Origin: RYN-230 sp963834705 | Lineage (GTDB): Bacteria; Actinomycetota; Actinomycetes; Streptosporangiales; Streptosporangiaceae | Length of the DNA stretch: 64,000 nucleotides | Assembly (NCBI GenBank): GCA_963834705.1 | Contig: CAWICV010000013.1 | Span: forward strand, 558,001 to 622,000 | Direction of reading: 5' to 3' | Shown here: in pieces, positions 9,094-17,313 of the stretch | Layout: every line of letters begins with the position of its first letter | Position numbering within the stretch: the first letter of the stretch is position 1 | Notes under the pieces: generated by a model | What the model saw: the letters and a program-made list of their open reading frames with translations, nothing else | What the model was told of the DNA's origin: nothing | Database searches by the model: none | Program-made: the position numbers and the translations under genes

Positions 9094-9993
9094 GTGGAAT
9101 TCCGATCCGGCTTCGCCTGCTTCGCGGGCAGGCCCAATGTCGGCAAGTCGACATTGATGAACGCGCTGGTAGGCACGAAGGTCGCGATCACCAGCAGTCG
9201 GCCGCAGACCACCCGGCGGGCCATCCGGGGCATCGTGCACCGGCCGGACGCGCAGCTGATCATCGTGGACACTCCCGGTCTGCACCGGCCGCGCACCCTG
9301 CTCGGCGAGCGGCTGGACAGCCTGGTCCGGTCCACGCTGACCGAGGTCGATGTGATCGGCTTCTGCGTGCCCGCTGGCGAGCGCATCGGCCCGGGCGACA
9401 GCTACCTGGCCAAGGAGCTGGCCGGGCTGGCCAGCAAGACGCCGGTGGTGGCCATCGTGACCAAGACCGACCAGGCCAGCCAGGCCGAGGTGGCCGCACA
9501 GCTCACGGCGGTGGCCGGGCTCGGCGACTGGGCGGACATCGTGCCGGTCGCCGCGGTGACTGGGTTCCAGCTCGACGTGCTGGCCGACGTGCTGGTGTCG
9601 CATCTGCCGCCGGGCCGGCCGCTGTACCCGGACGGGGAGCTGACCGACGAGCCGGAGCAGCGGCTGGTGGCCGAGCTGATCCGGGAGGCCATCCTGGAGG
9701 GGGTCCGTGACGAGCTGCCGCACTCCATCGCCGTGCTGGTCGAGGAGATGGGCCCGCGGGCGGGCCGCCCCGGCCTGATCGACGTCTACGCCGTCATGTA
9801 CGTGGAGCGGCCCAGCCAGAAGGCCATCGTGATCGGGGCCAAGGGGGCCCGGCTTAAAGAAGTGGGCAGCCGGGCCCGGCAGCAGATCGAGGCCCTGCTC
9901 GGCACCAAGGTGTACCTGGATCTGCGGATCAAGGTGGCCAAGGACTGGCAGCGCGACCCCAAGCAGCTGCGCCGCCTCGGCTTCTACGACTGA
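9094..9993 (+). CDS. era: GTPase Era
   Basis: A 299-residue ribosome-assembly GTPase that binds the 3' end of 16S rRNA. The start is GTG 9094 (MEFRSGFACF). The G domain carries G1 GRPNVGKST (about 13-21), G2 around QTTRRAIRG, G3 DTPG in IIVDTPGLHRP, and G4 TKTD. The C-terminal KH domain contains VIGAKGARLKEVGSRAR and the family tail VKDW-like KVAKDWQRDPKQLRRLGF. With phoH, ybeY and rsmE nearby, the region forms an rRNA maturation neighbourhood. Confidence 0.97.
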   Translation: MEFRSGFACFAGRPNVGKSTLMNALVGTKVAITSSRPQTTRRAIRGIVHRPDAQLIIVDTPGLHRPRTLLGERLDSLVRSTLTEVDVIGFCVPAGERIGPGDSYLAKELAGLASKTPVVAIVTKTDQASQAEVAAQLTAVAGLGDWADIVPVAAVTGFQLDVLADVLVSHLPPGRPLYPDGELTDEPEQRLVAELIREAILEGVRDELPHSIAVLVEEMGPRAGRPGLIDVYAVMYVERPSQKAIVIGAKGARLKEVGSRARQQIEALLGTKVYLDLRIKVAKDWQRDPKQLRRLGFYD

Positions 9994-10064
9994 CCCGCCC
10001 CATCCCACATGGCGGACGGCGGCTTGGAGTCCGGGCGCGGGTGTCTGCTAGTGTCGCTTCTGCC

Positions 10065-10109
10065 ATGTGCGGACTGCTCCTGCTTATCCGCCGCGGCGGG
10101 GGCCGTTAA
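10065..10109 (+). CDS. leuA leader peptide (14 residues, four consecutive Leu codons)
   Basis: ATG 10065 opens a 14-codon frame MCGLLLLIRRGGGR ended by TAA, 75 bases upstream of the leuA start. Codons 4-7 are CTG CTC CTG CTT and codon 8 is ATC, so five branched-chain amino-acid codons lie in a row. This is the layout of amino-acid-responsive transcription attenuators described upstream of leuA in actinobacteria. When charged tRNA-Leu is scarce, the ribosome would stall here and alter folding of the downstream stem. No strong Shine-Dalgarno sequence is visible, as is common for such leaders. Confidence 0.75.
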   Translation: MCGLLLLIRRGGGR

Positions 10110-10129
10110 GGCCGGCTCCCTCGCCGCGG
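10091..10129 (+). promoter_or_regulatory. Attenuator stem-loop of the leuA leader
   Basis: CCGCGGCGGGGG (10091-10102) can pair with CCCTCGCCGCGG (10118-10129) over 12 positions including one G-U pair. The loop itself contains a short GGCC...GGCC element. The 5' arm lies inside the leader-peptide codons after the Leu run, so ribosome position would decide whether the stem forms. There is no U-run, as usual for high-GC actinobacterial terminators. The leuA AGGAG (10168-10172) lies downstream. Confidence 0.6.
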
Positions 10130-10183
10130 GTTATTGGCGTGACTGCTGGCCGCCGCCCGATCGGCACAGGAGCCAATCTTCCC

Positions 10184-11956
10184 ATGCAACCCCAGCAGGA
10201 CTCTGTCCAGCCGCACGTACCTCATGATCAGGTGCCGGGCCAGGAACCACACCATGGCGTCCGGCAGCAGCCGAGTGGCATGCCCTGCCAGCGGTACACG
10301 CCGTTCCGCCCGGTGCACCTGCCGGACCGGACCTGGCCCGGCCAGAGCATTACCAGGGCCCCCCGGTGGCTGTCCACCGACCTCCGGGACGGCAACCAGG
10401 CCCTTATCGACCCGATGAGCCCGGCCCGTAAGCGGACCATGTTCGACTTGCTGATCCGGATGGGCTACAAGGAGATCGAGGTCGGCTTCCCGTCGGCCAG
10501 CCAGACCGACTTCGACTTCGTGCGCAGCCTCATCGAGGACGGCCGGATCCCGGACGACGTGCAGATCTCGGTGCTGACCCAGGCCCGGGACGAACTTATC
10601 GAGCGGACCGTCCAGTCGCTGGCCGGAGCGCCGCGGGCCACCGTGCACCTGTACAACGCGACCGCGCCGGTGTTCCGCCGGGTGGTGTTCGGCAACGACC
10701 GGGCGGAGACCAAGGCGCTGGCCGTGGAGGGCACCCGGTCCGTGATCAAGTACGCCGACCAATACCTGGGCGACTGCGACTTCGGCTACGAGTACTCGCC
10801 CGAGATTTTCATGGACACCGAGCTGGACTTCGCGCTCGACGTGTGCGACGCGGTGATGGACGTGTGGCAGCCCGGCCCCGGCCGGGAGATCATCCTCAAC
10901 CTGCCGTGCACCGTCGAGCGGTCCACCCCGAACGTGTACGCGGATCAGATCGAGTGGATGAGCCGCAACCTGTCCCGGCGGGAACACGTGTGCCTGTCCG
11001 TGCACACGCACAACGACCGGGGAACCGCGGTGGCCGACGCCGAGCTGGCCGTGCTGGCCGGGGCCGACCGGATCGAGGGCTGCCTGTTCGGCAACGGGGA
11101 GCGGACCGGCAACGTGTGCCTGGTCACGCTCGGGCTGAACCTGTTCAGCCAGGGCATCGACCCGATGATCGATTTCTCCGACATCGACGAGATCCGGCGC
11201 ACCGTCGAGTACTGCAACCAGCTGCCGGTGCACCCGCGGCACCCGTACGCGGGCGACCTGGTCTACACCGCGTTCTCCGGGTCGCACCAGGATGCGATCA
11301 AGAAGGGGTTCGAGGCGCTGGAGCGGGACGCGGCGGCGGCGGGCACGCCGGTCCGCGACTTCCGCTGGGAGGTGCCCTACCTGCCGGTTGACCCCCAGGA
11401 CGTGGGCCGCAGCTACGAGGCGGTCATCCGGGTCAACTCGCAGTCCGGCAAGGGCGGCGTCGCCTACATCATGAAGGCCGGGCACCAGCTCGATCTGCCC
11501 CGGCGGCTGCAGATCGACTTCTCCCGGGTGGTCCAGGCGCGCACCGACGAGGAAGGCGGCGAGGTGACGCCGGCCGAGATGTGGCAGGCGTTCTCCGACG
11601 AGTACCTGGCCGACGGCCCGGTGGCGCTGCTCACCCACCAGACCTCATCCGTGGTGGACGCGAAGCACGCGCTCAGCGTGGAGATCCGGGTGGATGGCGA
11701 GCCGCGTCAGGTGGAGGGCACCGGCAATGGGCCCATCTCCGCGTTCTGTGACGCACTGGCCAGCGTCGGCATCGACGTCCGGGTGCTCGACTACGCCGAG
11801 CACGCGCTCTCCGCGGGCAGTGACGCGCAGGCCGCCGCCTACGTGGAATGCGAAATCGGCGGCCAGGTCTGGTGGGGAGTGGGCGTCGACTCGAACACGG
11901 CGACCGCCTCGATGCGCGCGGTGCTGTCCGCGCTGAACCGGTCCCGGCGGGGTTAA
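10184..11956 (+). CDS. leuA: 2-isopropylmalate synthase
   Basis: A 590-residue enzyme for the first committed step of leucine synthesis: acetyl-CoA + 2-oxoisovalerate to 2-isopropylmalate. ATG 10184 is chosen because AGGAG lies 11 bases upstream and the attenuator precedes it; a GTG at 10067 would run through the leader. The DRE-TIM barrel has STDLRDGNQALIDPM (catalytic R and metal D) and SVHTHNDRGTAVADAELAVLAGADRIEG (metal HxH). The C-terminal LeuA dimer domain (about 450-590), which binds leucine for feedback inhibition, includes GTGNGPISAFCDAL. Length and the RYTPFRPV start match the long actinobacterial LeuA type. Confidence 0.96.
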   Translation: MQPQQDSVQPHVPHDQVPGQEPHHGVRQQPSGMPCQRYTPFRPVHLPDRTWPGQSITRAPRWLSTDLRDGNQALIDPMSPARKRTMFDLLIRMGYKEIEVGFPSASQTDFDFVRSLIEDGRIPDDVQISVLTQARDELIERTVQSLAGAPRATVHLYNATAPVFRRVVFGNDRAETKALAVEGTRSVIKYADQYLGDCDFGYEYSPEIFMDTELDFALDVCDAVMDVWQPGPGREIILNLPCTVERSTPNVYADQIEWMSRNLSRREHVCLSVHTHNDRGTAVADAELAVLAGADRIEGCLFGNGERTGNVCLVTLGLNLFSQGIDPMIDFSDIDEIRRTVEYCNQLPVHPRHPYAGDLVYTAFSGSHQDAIKKGFEALERDAAAAGTPVRDFRWEVPYLPVDPQDVGRSYEAVIRVNSQSGKGGVAYIMKAGHQLDLPRRLQIDFSRVVQARTDEEGGEVTPAEMWQAFSDEYLADGPVALLTHQTSSVVDAKHALSVEIRVDGEPRQVEGTGNGPISAFCDALASVGIDVRVLDYAEHALSAGSDAQAAAYVECEIGGQVWWGVGVDSNTATASMRAVLSALNRSRRG

Positions 11957-11965
11957 GCAGAGCCC

Positions 11966-12003
11966 GGTCATGCCCTGCGGCGCGTCCGCGGCAGGGCATG
12001 ACC
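11966..12003. terminator. Hairpin terminator after leuA
   Basis: GGTCATGCCCTGC (11966-11978) is perfectly repeated in inverse as GCAGGGCATGACC (11991-12003) around a 12-base loop, starting nine bases after the leuA stop. A 13-bp GC-rich stem without a U-tract is typical of actinobacterial intrinsic terminators. It also separates leuA from recO, whose start is 22 bases further on, so recO probably has its own promoter or depends on readthrough. Confidence 0.8.
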
Positions 12004-12025
12004 CGGCGTGCGCGAGAATGGCTGG

Positions 12026-13063
12026 GTGAGCCTGTACCGGGATGACGGGATTGTGCTGCGCACCCAGAAGCTGGGTGAGGCGGACCGCATCATCAGCATC
12101 TTGACCAGGCGGAACGGGCGGATTCGTGCGGTGGCCAAGGGGGTGCGCCGGACCAAGTCGCGGTTCGGTGCCCGGCTCGAGCCATTCACCCACGTGGACC
12201 TGCTGCTCTACACCGGCCGCTCGCTGGACGTGATCACGCAGGCCGAGACGGTGCGGCCGTACGGCGAGCCACTGGCCGCGGACTACCCGCGGTACACCAG
12301 CGGTACCGCCATGCTGGAGACGGCCGAGCGGTTCACCCCGGTCGAGAAAGAACCGCTCATCCGGCAGTTCCTGCTGCTGATCGGCGGGCTGCGGGCGCTC
12401 GGCGAGGCGGAACACGACCCGCGGCTGGTGCTGGACGCCTATCTGCTGCGCACCCTGGCCGTGGCCGGGTACGCACCCGCACTGGACGAGTGCGCGGTCT
12501 GCGGCACGCCAGACAGTGTTGATCCGGGGGGGCGACCCCCCGGGCCCCCCGATCGCCCTCCGGCCGAGGCCGGCGAAGCCGGCCGGGAGCAGCTGGGGAC
12601 GCTCAACAGTTCCGGTCGCGCTCCGCGCGAGGGGCGGCGGCCAGCCGCCGCCCCCGGGCCCCCCGATCGCCCTCCGGCCGAGGCCGGCGAAGCCGGCCGG
12701 GACCAGCTGGGGACGCTCAACAGTTCCGGTCGCGCTCCGCGCGAGGGGCGGCGGCCAGCCGCCGCCCCCGGCCCCCCCGCCGCGGCGGTGGCAGCGGAAA
12801 ACGAAACCGCGCAGCGGTCCGGATCGCGTGCGTTCGCGGTGCCCGCGGGCGGGCTGACCTGCCGGTCCTGCCGGCCGCCCGGCGCGGCCACCCCCGCGGT
12901 GGCGACCATCGTGCTGATGCGCGCGCTGCTCCGTGGCGACTGGGCGCAGGCCGACGCCAGCCAGCCCCGGCACCAGGTAGAGTGCAGCGGCCTGGTCGCG
13001 GCGTACGTGCAGTGGCACCTGGAACACTCGATCCGTTCGCTTCGTCACGTGGAGCATGTGTGA
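12026..13063 (+). CDS. recO: DNA repair protein RecO with a ~100-residue repeat-derived insertion
   Basis: A RecFOR-pathway mediator that loads RecA and anneals single strands. The start GTG 12026 gives the conserved MSLYRDDGIVLRTQKLGEADRII; a GTG at 12008 would add six unconserved residues. It has an N-terminal OB fold (1-80) and a helical zinc domain. The protein is 345 residues against a usual 240-250. The excess lies between the zinc pairs C156-x2-C159 (CAVC) and C279-x2-C282 (CRSC), which are normally about 20 residues apart. The insert is two tandem 38-residue units (173-210, 211-248) coded by a 114-bp DNA repeat next to a dispersed GC-rich core. The frame is intact, so the protein could still fold with an enlarged loop. 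Confidence 0.93.
   Translation: MSLYRDDGIVLRTQKLGEADRIISILTRRNGRIRAVAKGVRRTKSRFGARLEPFTHVDLLLYTGRSLDVITQAETVRPYGEPLAADYPRYTSGTAMLETAERFTPVEKEPLIRQFLLLIGGLRALGEAEHDPRLVLDAYLLRTLAVAGYAPALDECAVCGTPDSVDPGGRPPGPPDRPPAEAGEAGREQLGTLNSSGRAPREGRRPAAAPGPPDRPPAEAGEAGRDQLGTLNSSGRAPREGRRPAAAPGPPAAAVAAENETAQRSGSRAFAVPAGGLTCRSCRPPGAATPAVATIVLMRALLRGDWAQADASQPRHQVECSGLVAAYVQWHLEHSIRSLRHVEHV
12514..12769. repeat. Dispersed GC-rich repeat inserted in recO: inverted core plus tandem 114-bp tail
   Basis: 12514-12556 is the dispersed 43-bp core in reverse orientation (CAGTGTTGATCC ... GATCGC), matching the copies at 3.5 kb, 3.6 kb and 33.4 kb. From 12542 a 114-bp unit is repeated at 12656 almost without change (one GAG to GAC codon difference). 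Each unit holds several perfect stems, for example GGCCGGC-GAA-GCCGGCC and GGCGGC-GGCCA-GCCGCC. 114 is divisible by three, so duplication kept the recO frame. The tail next to the core shares about 25 bp with sequence flanking the dnaG copy, indicating a larger common element. Confidence 0.9.
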
Positions 13064-13854
13064 GCAAGCTGGTCCGTCCTCCCTACCCGCACCCGGACGG
13101 CCTGCGTCCGCCGGCCATCCCGGCCGATCTGGTGCCGCGGCACGTCGCGCTGGTGATGGACGGCAACGGGCGGTGGGCCAAGCAGCGCGCGCTGCCCCGG
13201 ACCGAGGGGCACAAGATGGGCGAGGCCGCGCTGTTCGACGTGATCATGGGGGCGATCGAGCTGGGCATTCCCTACCTGTCGGCCTATGCCTTCTCCACCG
13301 AGAACTGGCGGCGCTCTCCGGAGGAGGTCCGCTTCCTGATGGGCTTCAACCGGGACGTCATCAGGCGGCGCCGCGATCAGCTCAACGAGGTTGGCGTCCG
13401 GGTGCGCTGGGCGGGCCGACGGCCCCGGCTGTGGCGCAGCGTCATCAAAGAACTGGAGGACGCCGAGCAGATGACCGAGCACAACTCGGTCCTCACCCTC
13501 CAATTCTGTGTCAATTACGGCGGCCGAGCCGAAATTGCCGACGCGGCGGCGGCGATAGCGGCGGAAGTGGCGGCCGGCCGGCTGCGACCGGACAAGATCG
13601 ACGAAAAGGTCGTGGCCCGATATCTGGATGAGCCGGGAATTCCTGACGTGGACCTTTTCGTCCGGTCATCCGGTGAGCAGCGGATCTCGAATTTCCTGCT
13701 TTGGCAGTCGGCCTACGCCGAGCTGGTGTTCCTGGACACGCTGTTTCCTGACTTCGACCGCCGGCACCTGTGGCAGGCCTGCGAGACATACGCCAGCCGG
13801 GACCGCCGCTACGGCGGGGCACGGCCGAATCTGGTGCCCGGGCTGGCCGGCTAG
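13060..13854 (+). CDS. uppS: Isoprenyl transferase (undecaprenyl/decaprenyl diphosphate synthase, cis-prenyltransferase)
   Basis: A 264-residue cis-prenyltransferase making the polyprenyl diphosphate carrier for cell-wall polymers. GTG 13060 overlaps the recO stop (GTGTGA); a start at 12982 inside recO is not needed. Motifs: HVALVMDGNGRWAKQRALPRTEGHKMG (catalytic Asp in MDGNGRWA), SAYAFSTENWRRSPEEV, and the C-terminal DLFVRSSGEQRISNFLLWQSAYAELVF. The usual motif is RTSGE or RTGGE, here RSSGE. The recO-uppS pair is standard in actinobacteria, and coupling suggests co-transcription. Confidence 0.95.
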   Translation: MSKLVRPPYPHPDGLRPPAIPADLVPRHVALVMDGNGRWAKQRALPRTEGHKMGEAALFDVIMGAIELGIPYLSAYAFSTENWRRSPEEVRFLMGFNRDVIRRRRDQLNEVGVRVRWAGRRPRLWRSVIKELEDAEQMTEHNSVLTLQFCVNYGGRAEIADAAAAIAAEVAAGRLRPDKIDEKVVARYLDEPGIPDVDLFVRSSGEQRISNFLLWQSAYAELVFLDTLFPDFDRRHLWQACETYASRDRRYGGARPNLVPGLAG

Positions 13855-14099
13855 CCGCTCAGCGCCGGCCCGGCCAGAGGGCCAGGCGGCCAGGCGAGCC
13901 ACAGTCACAAACCATCCCATAGCCGGCCCGCGCTGGGAATCCGGCCACGATTTCACCGTGTGACGGCAAAGTTACGCTCTTTCGCCGGCGCGCCGCGCGG
14001 CGCTGTGCATGCCAACTTAATGCGCAGGGAACGGCACTGCCCGAGGCCCCTCGCCAGCTTGCGAGCTGCGGGGGCGCCATCGCATTCGGGGGGATCCAA

Positions 14100-14608
14100 A
14101 TGCGCCGGGCTATCACTATTGCCGTGGTCGTGGCCGTCACTCTTGTGACATTCGCTGAAATTGCACGGTCGCGGGCCGGGACAGGGGCCATCCCGGCGCG
14201 GCTCACCGCGGCCGGCTGCAGCAGGTCCGGTTCGGCGGATACACGTTCCGGGTGCCGGCCAGCTGGCCGGTCTACCGGCTGGGCCGCGGTCCCACCCGGT
14301 GCGTCCGCTATGACCGGCACGCGGTCTACCTCGGCCGCCCGGGCGCCGATCAGCAGTGCCCGGCGCACCTGGTCGGCCGGACCACGACGATCAGCGTGCA
14401 GGCTGCCCCGGCCGGAGCTGCCCCGGCCCCGGCGTTCGCCGCGCTCTGGGACCGCGGCCGCAACCTGGACGGCGGGCCGTACCTGCCGGAGGACTGGTGG
14501 CCCGGGGCGCACCGGATCAAGCAGTATCTCGGCCCGCACCTGCGCACCGTGCACCAGCGCACCGTGGACATCGACTCGGACCGGGTCTATGGACTGGTGT
14601 ACCGGTAA
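14100..14608 (+). pseudogene. Frameshifted secreted protein of unknown function
   Basis: GGGGGGA (14087-14092) precedes ATG 14100, which opens a signal or anchor segment MRRAITIAVVVAVTLVTFAE. That frame then turns into Ser/Arg-rich nonsense. In the next frame, open from about 14159 to TAA/TAG at 14608, the sequence becomes protein-like: LQQVRFGGYTFRVPASWPVY, RCVRYDRHAVYLGRPGADQQCPAHL, and YLPEDWWPGAHRIKQYL. The two halves join if one base is added or lost between about 14180 and 14215. The R/Y-GGY-x-F-x-VP-A-x-WPV pattern recurs at the N-terminus of secreted actinobacterial proteins. I read this as one gene of about 169 residues broken by an indel; a sequencing error is equally possible. Confidence 0.6.
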
Positions 14609-14725
14609 TAGGCTTGGCTAACGCGCCTGCTGCAGGTCCCCGCCCGCTGAGCCCGGGCGGCTGGGTCCTGCCCGCCACGCTGAGGCGCATGGCAACCCGC
14701 CGACCGCCAGCCGGATGGAGTACCG

Positions 14726-16111
14726 ATGGCCCGCAATGACCGGATAGAAGCGATCGTTAGCCTGGCCAAGCGCCGCGGCTTCGTCTACCCGTCCAGTGAG
14801 ATTTACGGCGGGCTGCGCGCCGCCTGGGACTACGGCCCGCTGGGCGTGGAGATGAAGAGCAACATCAAGCGGCAGTGGTGGAAGTCGATGATCCAGGAGC
14901 GCGACGACATCGTCGGCCTGGACTCGTCGGTCATCCTGGCCCGCGAGGTCTGGGAGGCCAGCGGGCACGTCACCGAGTTCGTTGACCCGCTGACCGAGTG
15001 CCAGAACTGCCACCACCGGTACCGTGCCGACCACCTGCTCGAGGCGTACCAGGAGAAGCACGGCCACCCGCCGGAGCACGGCCTGCACGACATCGCCTGC
15101 CCGTACTGCGGGACCCGGGGCGCGTTCACCGAGCCGCGCATGTTCAACGGGCTGCTGCGCACCTACCTGGGCGCCACCGAGGGTGAGGACGGCCTGGCCT
15201 ACCTGCGGCCGGAGACCGCGCAGGGCATCTTCATCAACTTCCGCAACGTGCTGCAGACCTCGCGGAAGAAGATCCCGTTCGGCATCGGGCAGATCGGCAA
15301 GTCGTTCCGCAACGAGATCACCCCGGGCAACTTCATCTTCCGCACCCGCGAGTTCGAACAGATGGAGATGGAGTTCTTCGTCAAGCCGGGCACCGACGAG
15401 GAGTGGCACGAGTACTGGATCGCCACCCGGATGGGCTGGTACACCGATCTCGGCGTGCGCAAGGAGAACCTGCGGCTCTACACCCACCCGGCGGAGAAGC
15501 GGTCGCACTACTCCAAGGCGACCGTGGACATCGAGTACCGGTACGAGTTCGCCGGCAGCGAGTGGGGCGAACTGGAGGGGATCGCCAACCGGACCGACTA
15601 CGACCTGAGCACGCACGCCAAGGCGTCCGGGCAGGACATGTCCTACCTGGACCAGGACTCCGGCGACCGGTTCGTGCCCTACGTGATCGAGCCGGCCGCC
15701 GGGGTGGACCGGTCCATGCTCATGTTCCTGCTCGACGCCTACGCCGAGGACGAGGCGCCGGACGCCAAGGGCAAGCTAGAGAAGCGCACCGTGCTGCGGC
15801 TCGACCACCGGCTGGCGCCGGTCAAGGTCGCGGTGCTGCCGCTGTCCCGGAACGCCGACCTGTCACCCAAGGCCCGCGACCTGGCCGCGCGGCTGCGCAA
15901 GCGGTGGACCACCGACTTCGACGACGCCAGCGCGATCGGCCGCCGCTACCGGCGGCAGGACGAGATCGGCACCCCGTTCTGCGTGACGGTGGACTTCGAA
16001 ACGCTGACCGACCAGGCGGTGACGGTGCGGGCGCGCGACTCGATGCAGCAGGACCGGGTCGGCGTCGATCAACTGGAGGCCTATCTTTCTGAACGGCTAG
16101 CTGGCTGCTGA
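14726..16111 (+). CDS. glyS: Glycyl-tRNA synthetase (dimeric class II)
   Basis: A 461-residue alpha2-type class II synthetase charging tRNA-Gly. The start is ATG 14726 (MARNDRIEAIVSLAKRRGFVYPSSEIYGG). Class II motif 2 is seen in FGIGQIGKSFRNEITPGNFIFRTREFEQMEMEFF and motif 3 near YVIEPAAGVDRSMLMFLLDAY. Two CxxC pairs (CQNC, CPYC) in the insertion may bind zinc. The C-terminal anticodon-binding domain includes APVKVAVLPLSRNADL. No T-box sequence was recognised in the 117-base upstream gap. It converges with the propeller gene, five bases apart. Confidence 0.97.
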   Translation: MARNDRIEAIVSLAKRRGFVYPSSEIYGGLRAAWDYGPLGVEMKSNIKRQWWKSMIQERDDIVGLDSSVILAREVWEASGHVTEFVDPLTECQNCHHRYRADHLLEAYQEKHGHPPEHGLHDIACPYCGTRGAFTEPRMFNGLLRTYLGATEGEDGLAYLRPETAQGIFINFRNVLQTSRKKIPFGIGQIGKSFRNEITPGNFIFRTREFEQMEMEFFVKPGTDEEWHEYWIATRMGWYTDLGVRKENLRLYTHPAEKRSHYSKATVDIEYRYEFAGSEWGELEGIANRTDYDLSTHAKASGQDMSYLDQDSGDRFVPYVIEPAAGVDRSMLMFLLDAYAEDEAPDAKGKLEKRTVLRLDHRLAPVKVAVLPLSRNADLSPKARDLAARLRKRWTTDFDDASAIGRRYRRQDEIGTPFCVTVDFETLTDQAVTVRARDSMQQDRVGVDQLEAYLSERLAGC

Positions 16112-16116
16112 TCGGG

Positions 16117-17313
16117 TCACCACGCGGCCTCGGTGATCCGGCGGGACCAGGGCAGCGGGATGTACCGGTGCCCGGTGTACACGCCCAGCCCAGTGTTGGC
16201 CTGATTGGCGCCCGGCCCCTCGGCGGCTGGCGAGGCGATCAGGACCTGCCCGGACGGGCTGGCCCACCATACGGTGGCCGGGCCCATGGGCTGGTGGCCG
16301 CCGTGGAACGGCTGCCGGTGGAAGATGCGCACGGTCTTCCCGGTGGTGGCCGAGAACTCGGCTACCAGCCAGCCGGTCACGATGTTGTGTGCGCTGGCAA
16401 CGTCCGCCGCACTGGCGATCAGCCGCCCGCCGTCGGTCAGGGTCAGGATGCCGGTCAGGGCGGCCCACTTCGGGAACTGCACGATGCGGCTGTTGGCCAG
16501 CAGGTTCGTGCCCGGGCGGGTGACGTCGAGTAGCGCGGCCCCGTTCCCATGGAGCGGGTAACTGACTTCCAGCGTCCGGCCGTCCGCCGCCCAGGACATG
16601 AAGCCGATCACCGGGGCCGCGCCCGGGCGGTTCGTGTTCACCCCCCACTCCCGGAGCAGGGCCCCGCTGGTCATTGAGAACAGCTGCAGCCGGGGGCGCT
16701 CCGCCCCGGGCGGCTCCAGGGCCACCGCCACCCGGGTGCCATCCGGGCTGACCGCGAGCGCGTTGACCCGCCAGCGCTCCGGTATCAGCGCGATCGGCAG
16801 CCGGCTGAGCCGGACCGCGCCGGTGGCCGGGTCGAGCCGCAGCGCGTACAGCTGGGTCACCGACGGCTGGCCTTGCGGCCCAATCGCGGCCAGCACGAAC
16901 GTGTGGTCATCGGGTGCCGCGGCCACCTCGGAGAACCGGGTGAACGGCAGCGGTGGCGCCGCGGTGCCGAGCACCTTGCCGGTCACCGTGTTCCGCACCT
17001 CAGCCCACCACGGACCGCTGGGCTCCTGGACCAGCGCCGCGTAGTACCGCGGCAGGCCGCCGGGCAATGGACCCGATGAGACGGGCAGGCCGGGCTGGCC
17101 GCCGCGCTGTAGCAGCAGGCTGCCCAGTACCACCACGGCCACCGCCAGTGCCGCCGCGGCCGGGGTGAGCCAGTGCGCCCAGCGCCGCGCCCGGCCCAGC
17201 GCGCCCGGCGGGCCCGGGTCGGCGGGCAGCTGGAGCGGTGGGACGCTGTCCGGGGCGACGGTGCCGGCGATGGCCTGGGCCGCCGCCCGGACGCGGTCTT
17301 CGAGCGTGGTCAC
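16117..17313 (-). CDS. Membrane-anchored beta-propeller-like protein paired with an ECF sigma factor
   Basis: A 398-residue protein: short cytoplasmic N-terminus (1-48), one membrane helix near 49-68 (LTPAAAALAVAVVVLGSLLL), and an extracellular region with repeating blade-like motifs such as VNALAVSPDGTRVAVAL, MSWAADGRTLEVSY, LTLTDGGRLIAS and VWWASPSGQVLIA. The GTG start at 17313 overlaps the sigma-factor stop by four bases, so the two are translationally coupled. This is a likely membrane regulator or sensor for that sigma factor (inference from pairing and topology); no zinc anti-sigma motif is present. A truncated homologue of its C-terminal half forms the end of the chimeric gene at 19069-19599. 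Confidence 0.8.
   Translation of the reverse strand: MTTLEDRVRAAAQAIAGTVAPDSVPPLQLPADPGPPGALGRARRWAHWLTPAAAALAVAVVVLGSLLLQRGGQPGLPVSSGPLPGGLPRYYAALVQEPSGPWWAEVRNTVTGKVLGTAAPPLPFTRFSEVAAAPDDHTFVLAAIGPQGQPSVTQLYALRLDPATGAVRLSRLPIALIPERWRVNALAVSPDGTRVAVALEPPGAERPRLQLFSMTSGALLREWGVNTNRPGAAPVIGFMSWAADGRTLEVSYPLHGNGAALLDVTRPGTNLLANSRIVQFPKWAALTGILTLTDGGRLIASAADVASAHNIVTGWLVAEFSATTGKTVRIFHRQPFHGGHQPMGPATVWWASPSGQVLIASPAAEGPGANQANTGLGVYTGHRYIPLPWSRRITEAAW

Noticed and set aside
13860..14099. ydaO-type riboswitch before the secreted-protein gene
   Set aside because: Upstream GC stems exist, but I could not match the conserved core of any riboswitch class.
14609..14725. T-box riboswitch in front of glyS
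   Set aside because: No TGGNACCGCG-type T-box sequence and no specifier stem; the gap is also too short.
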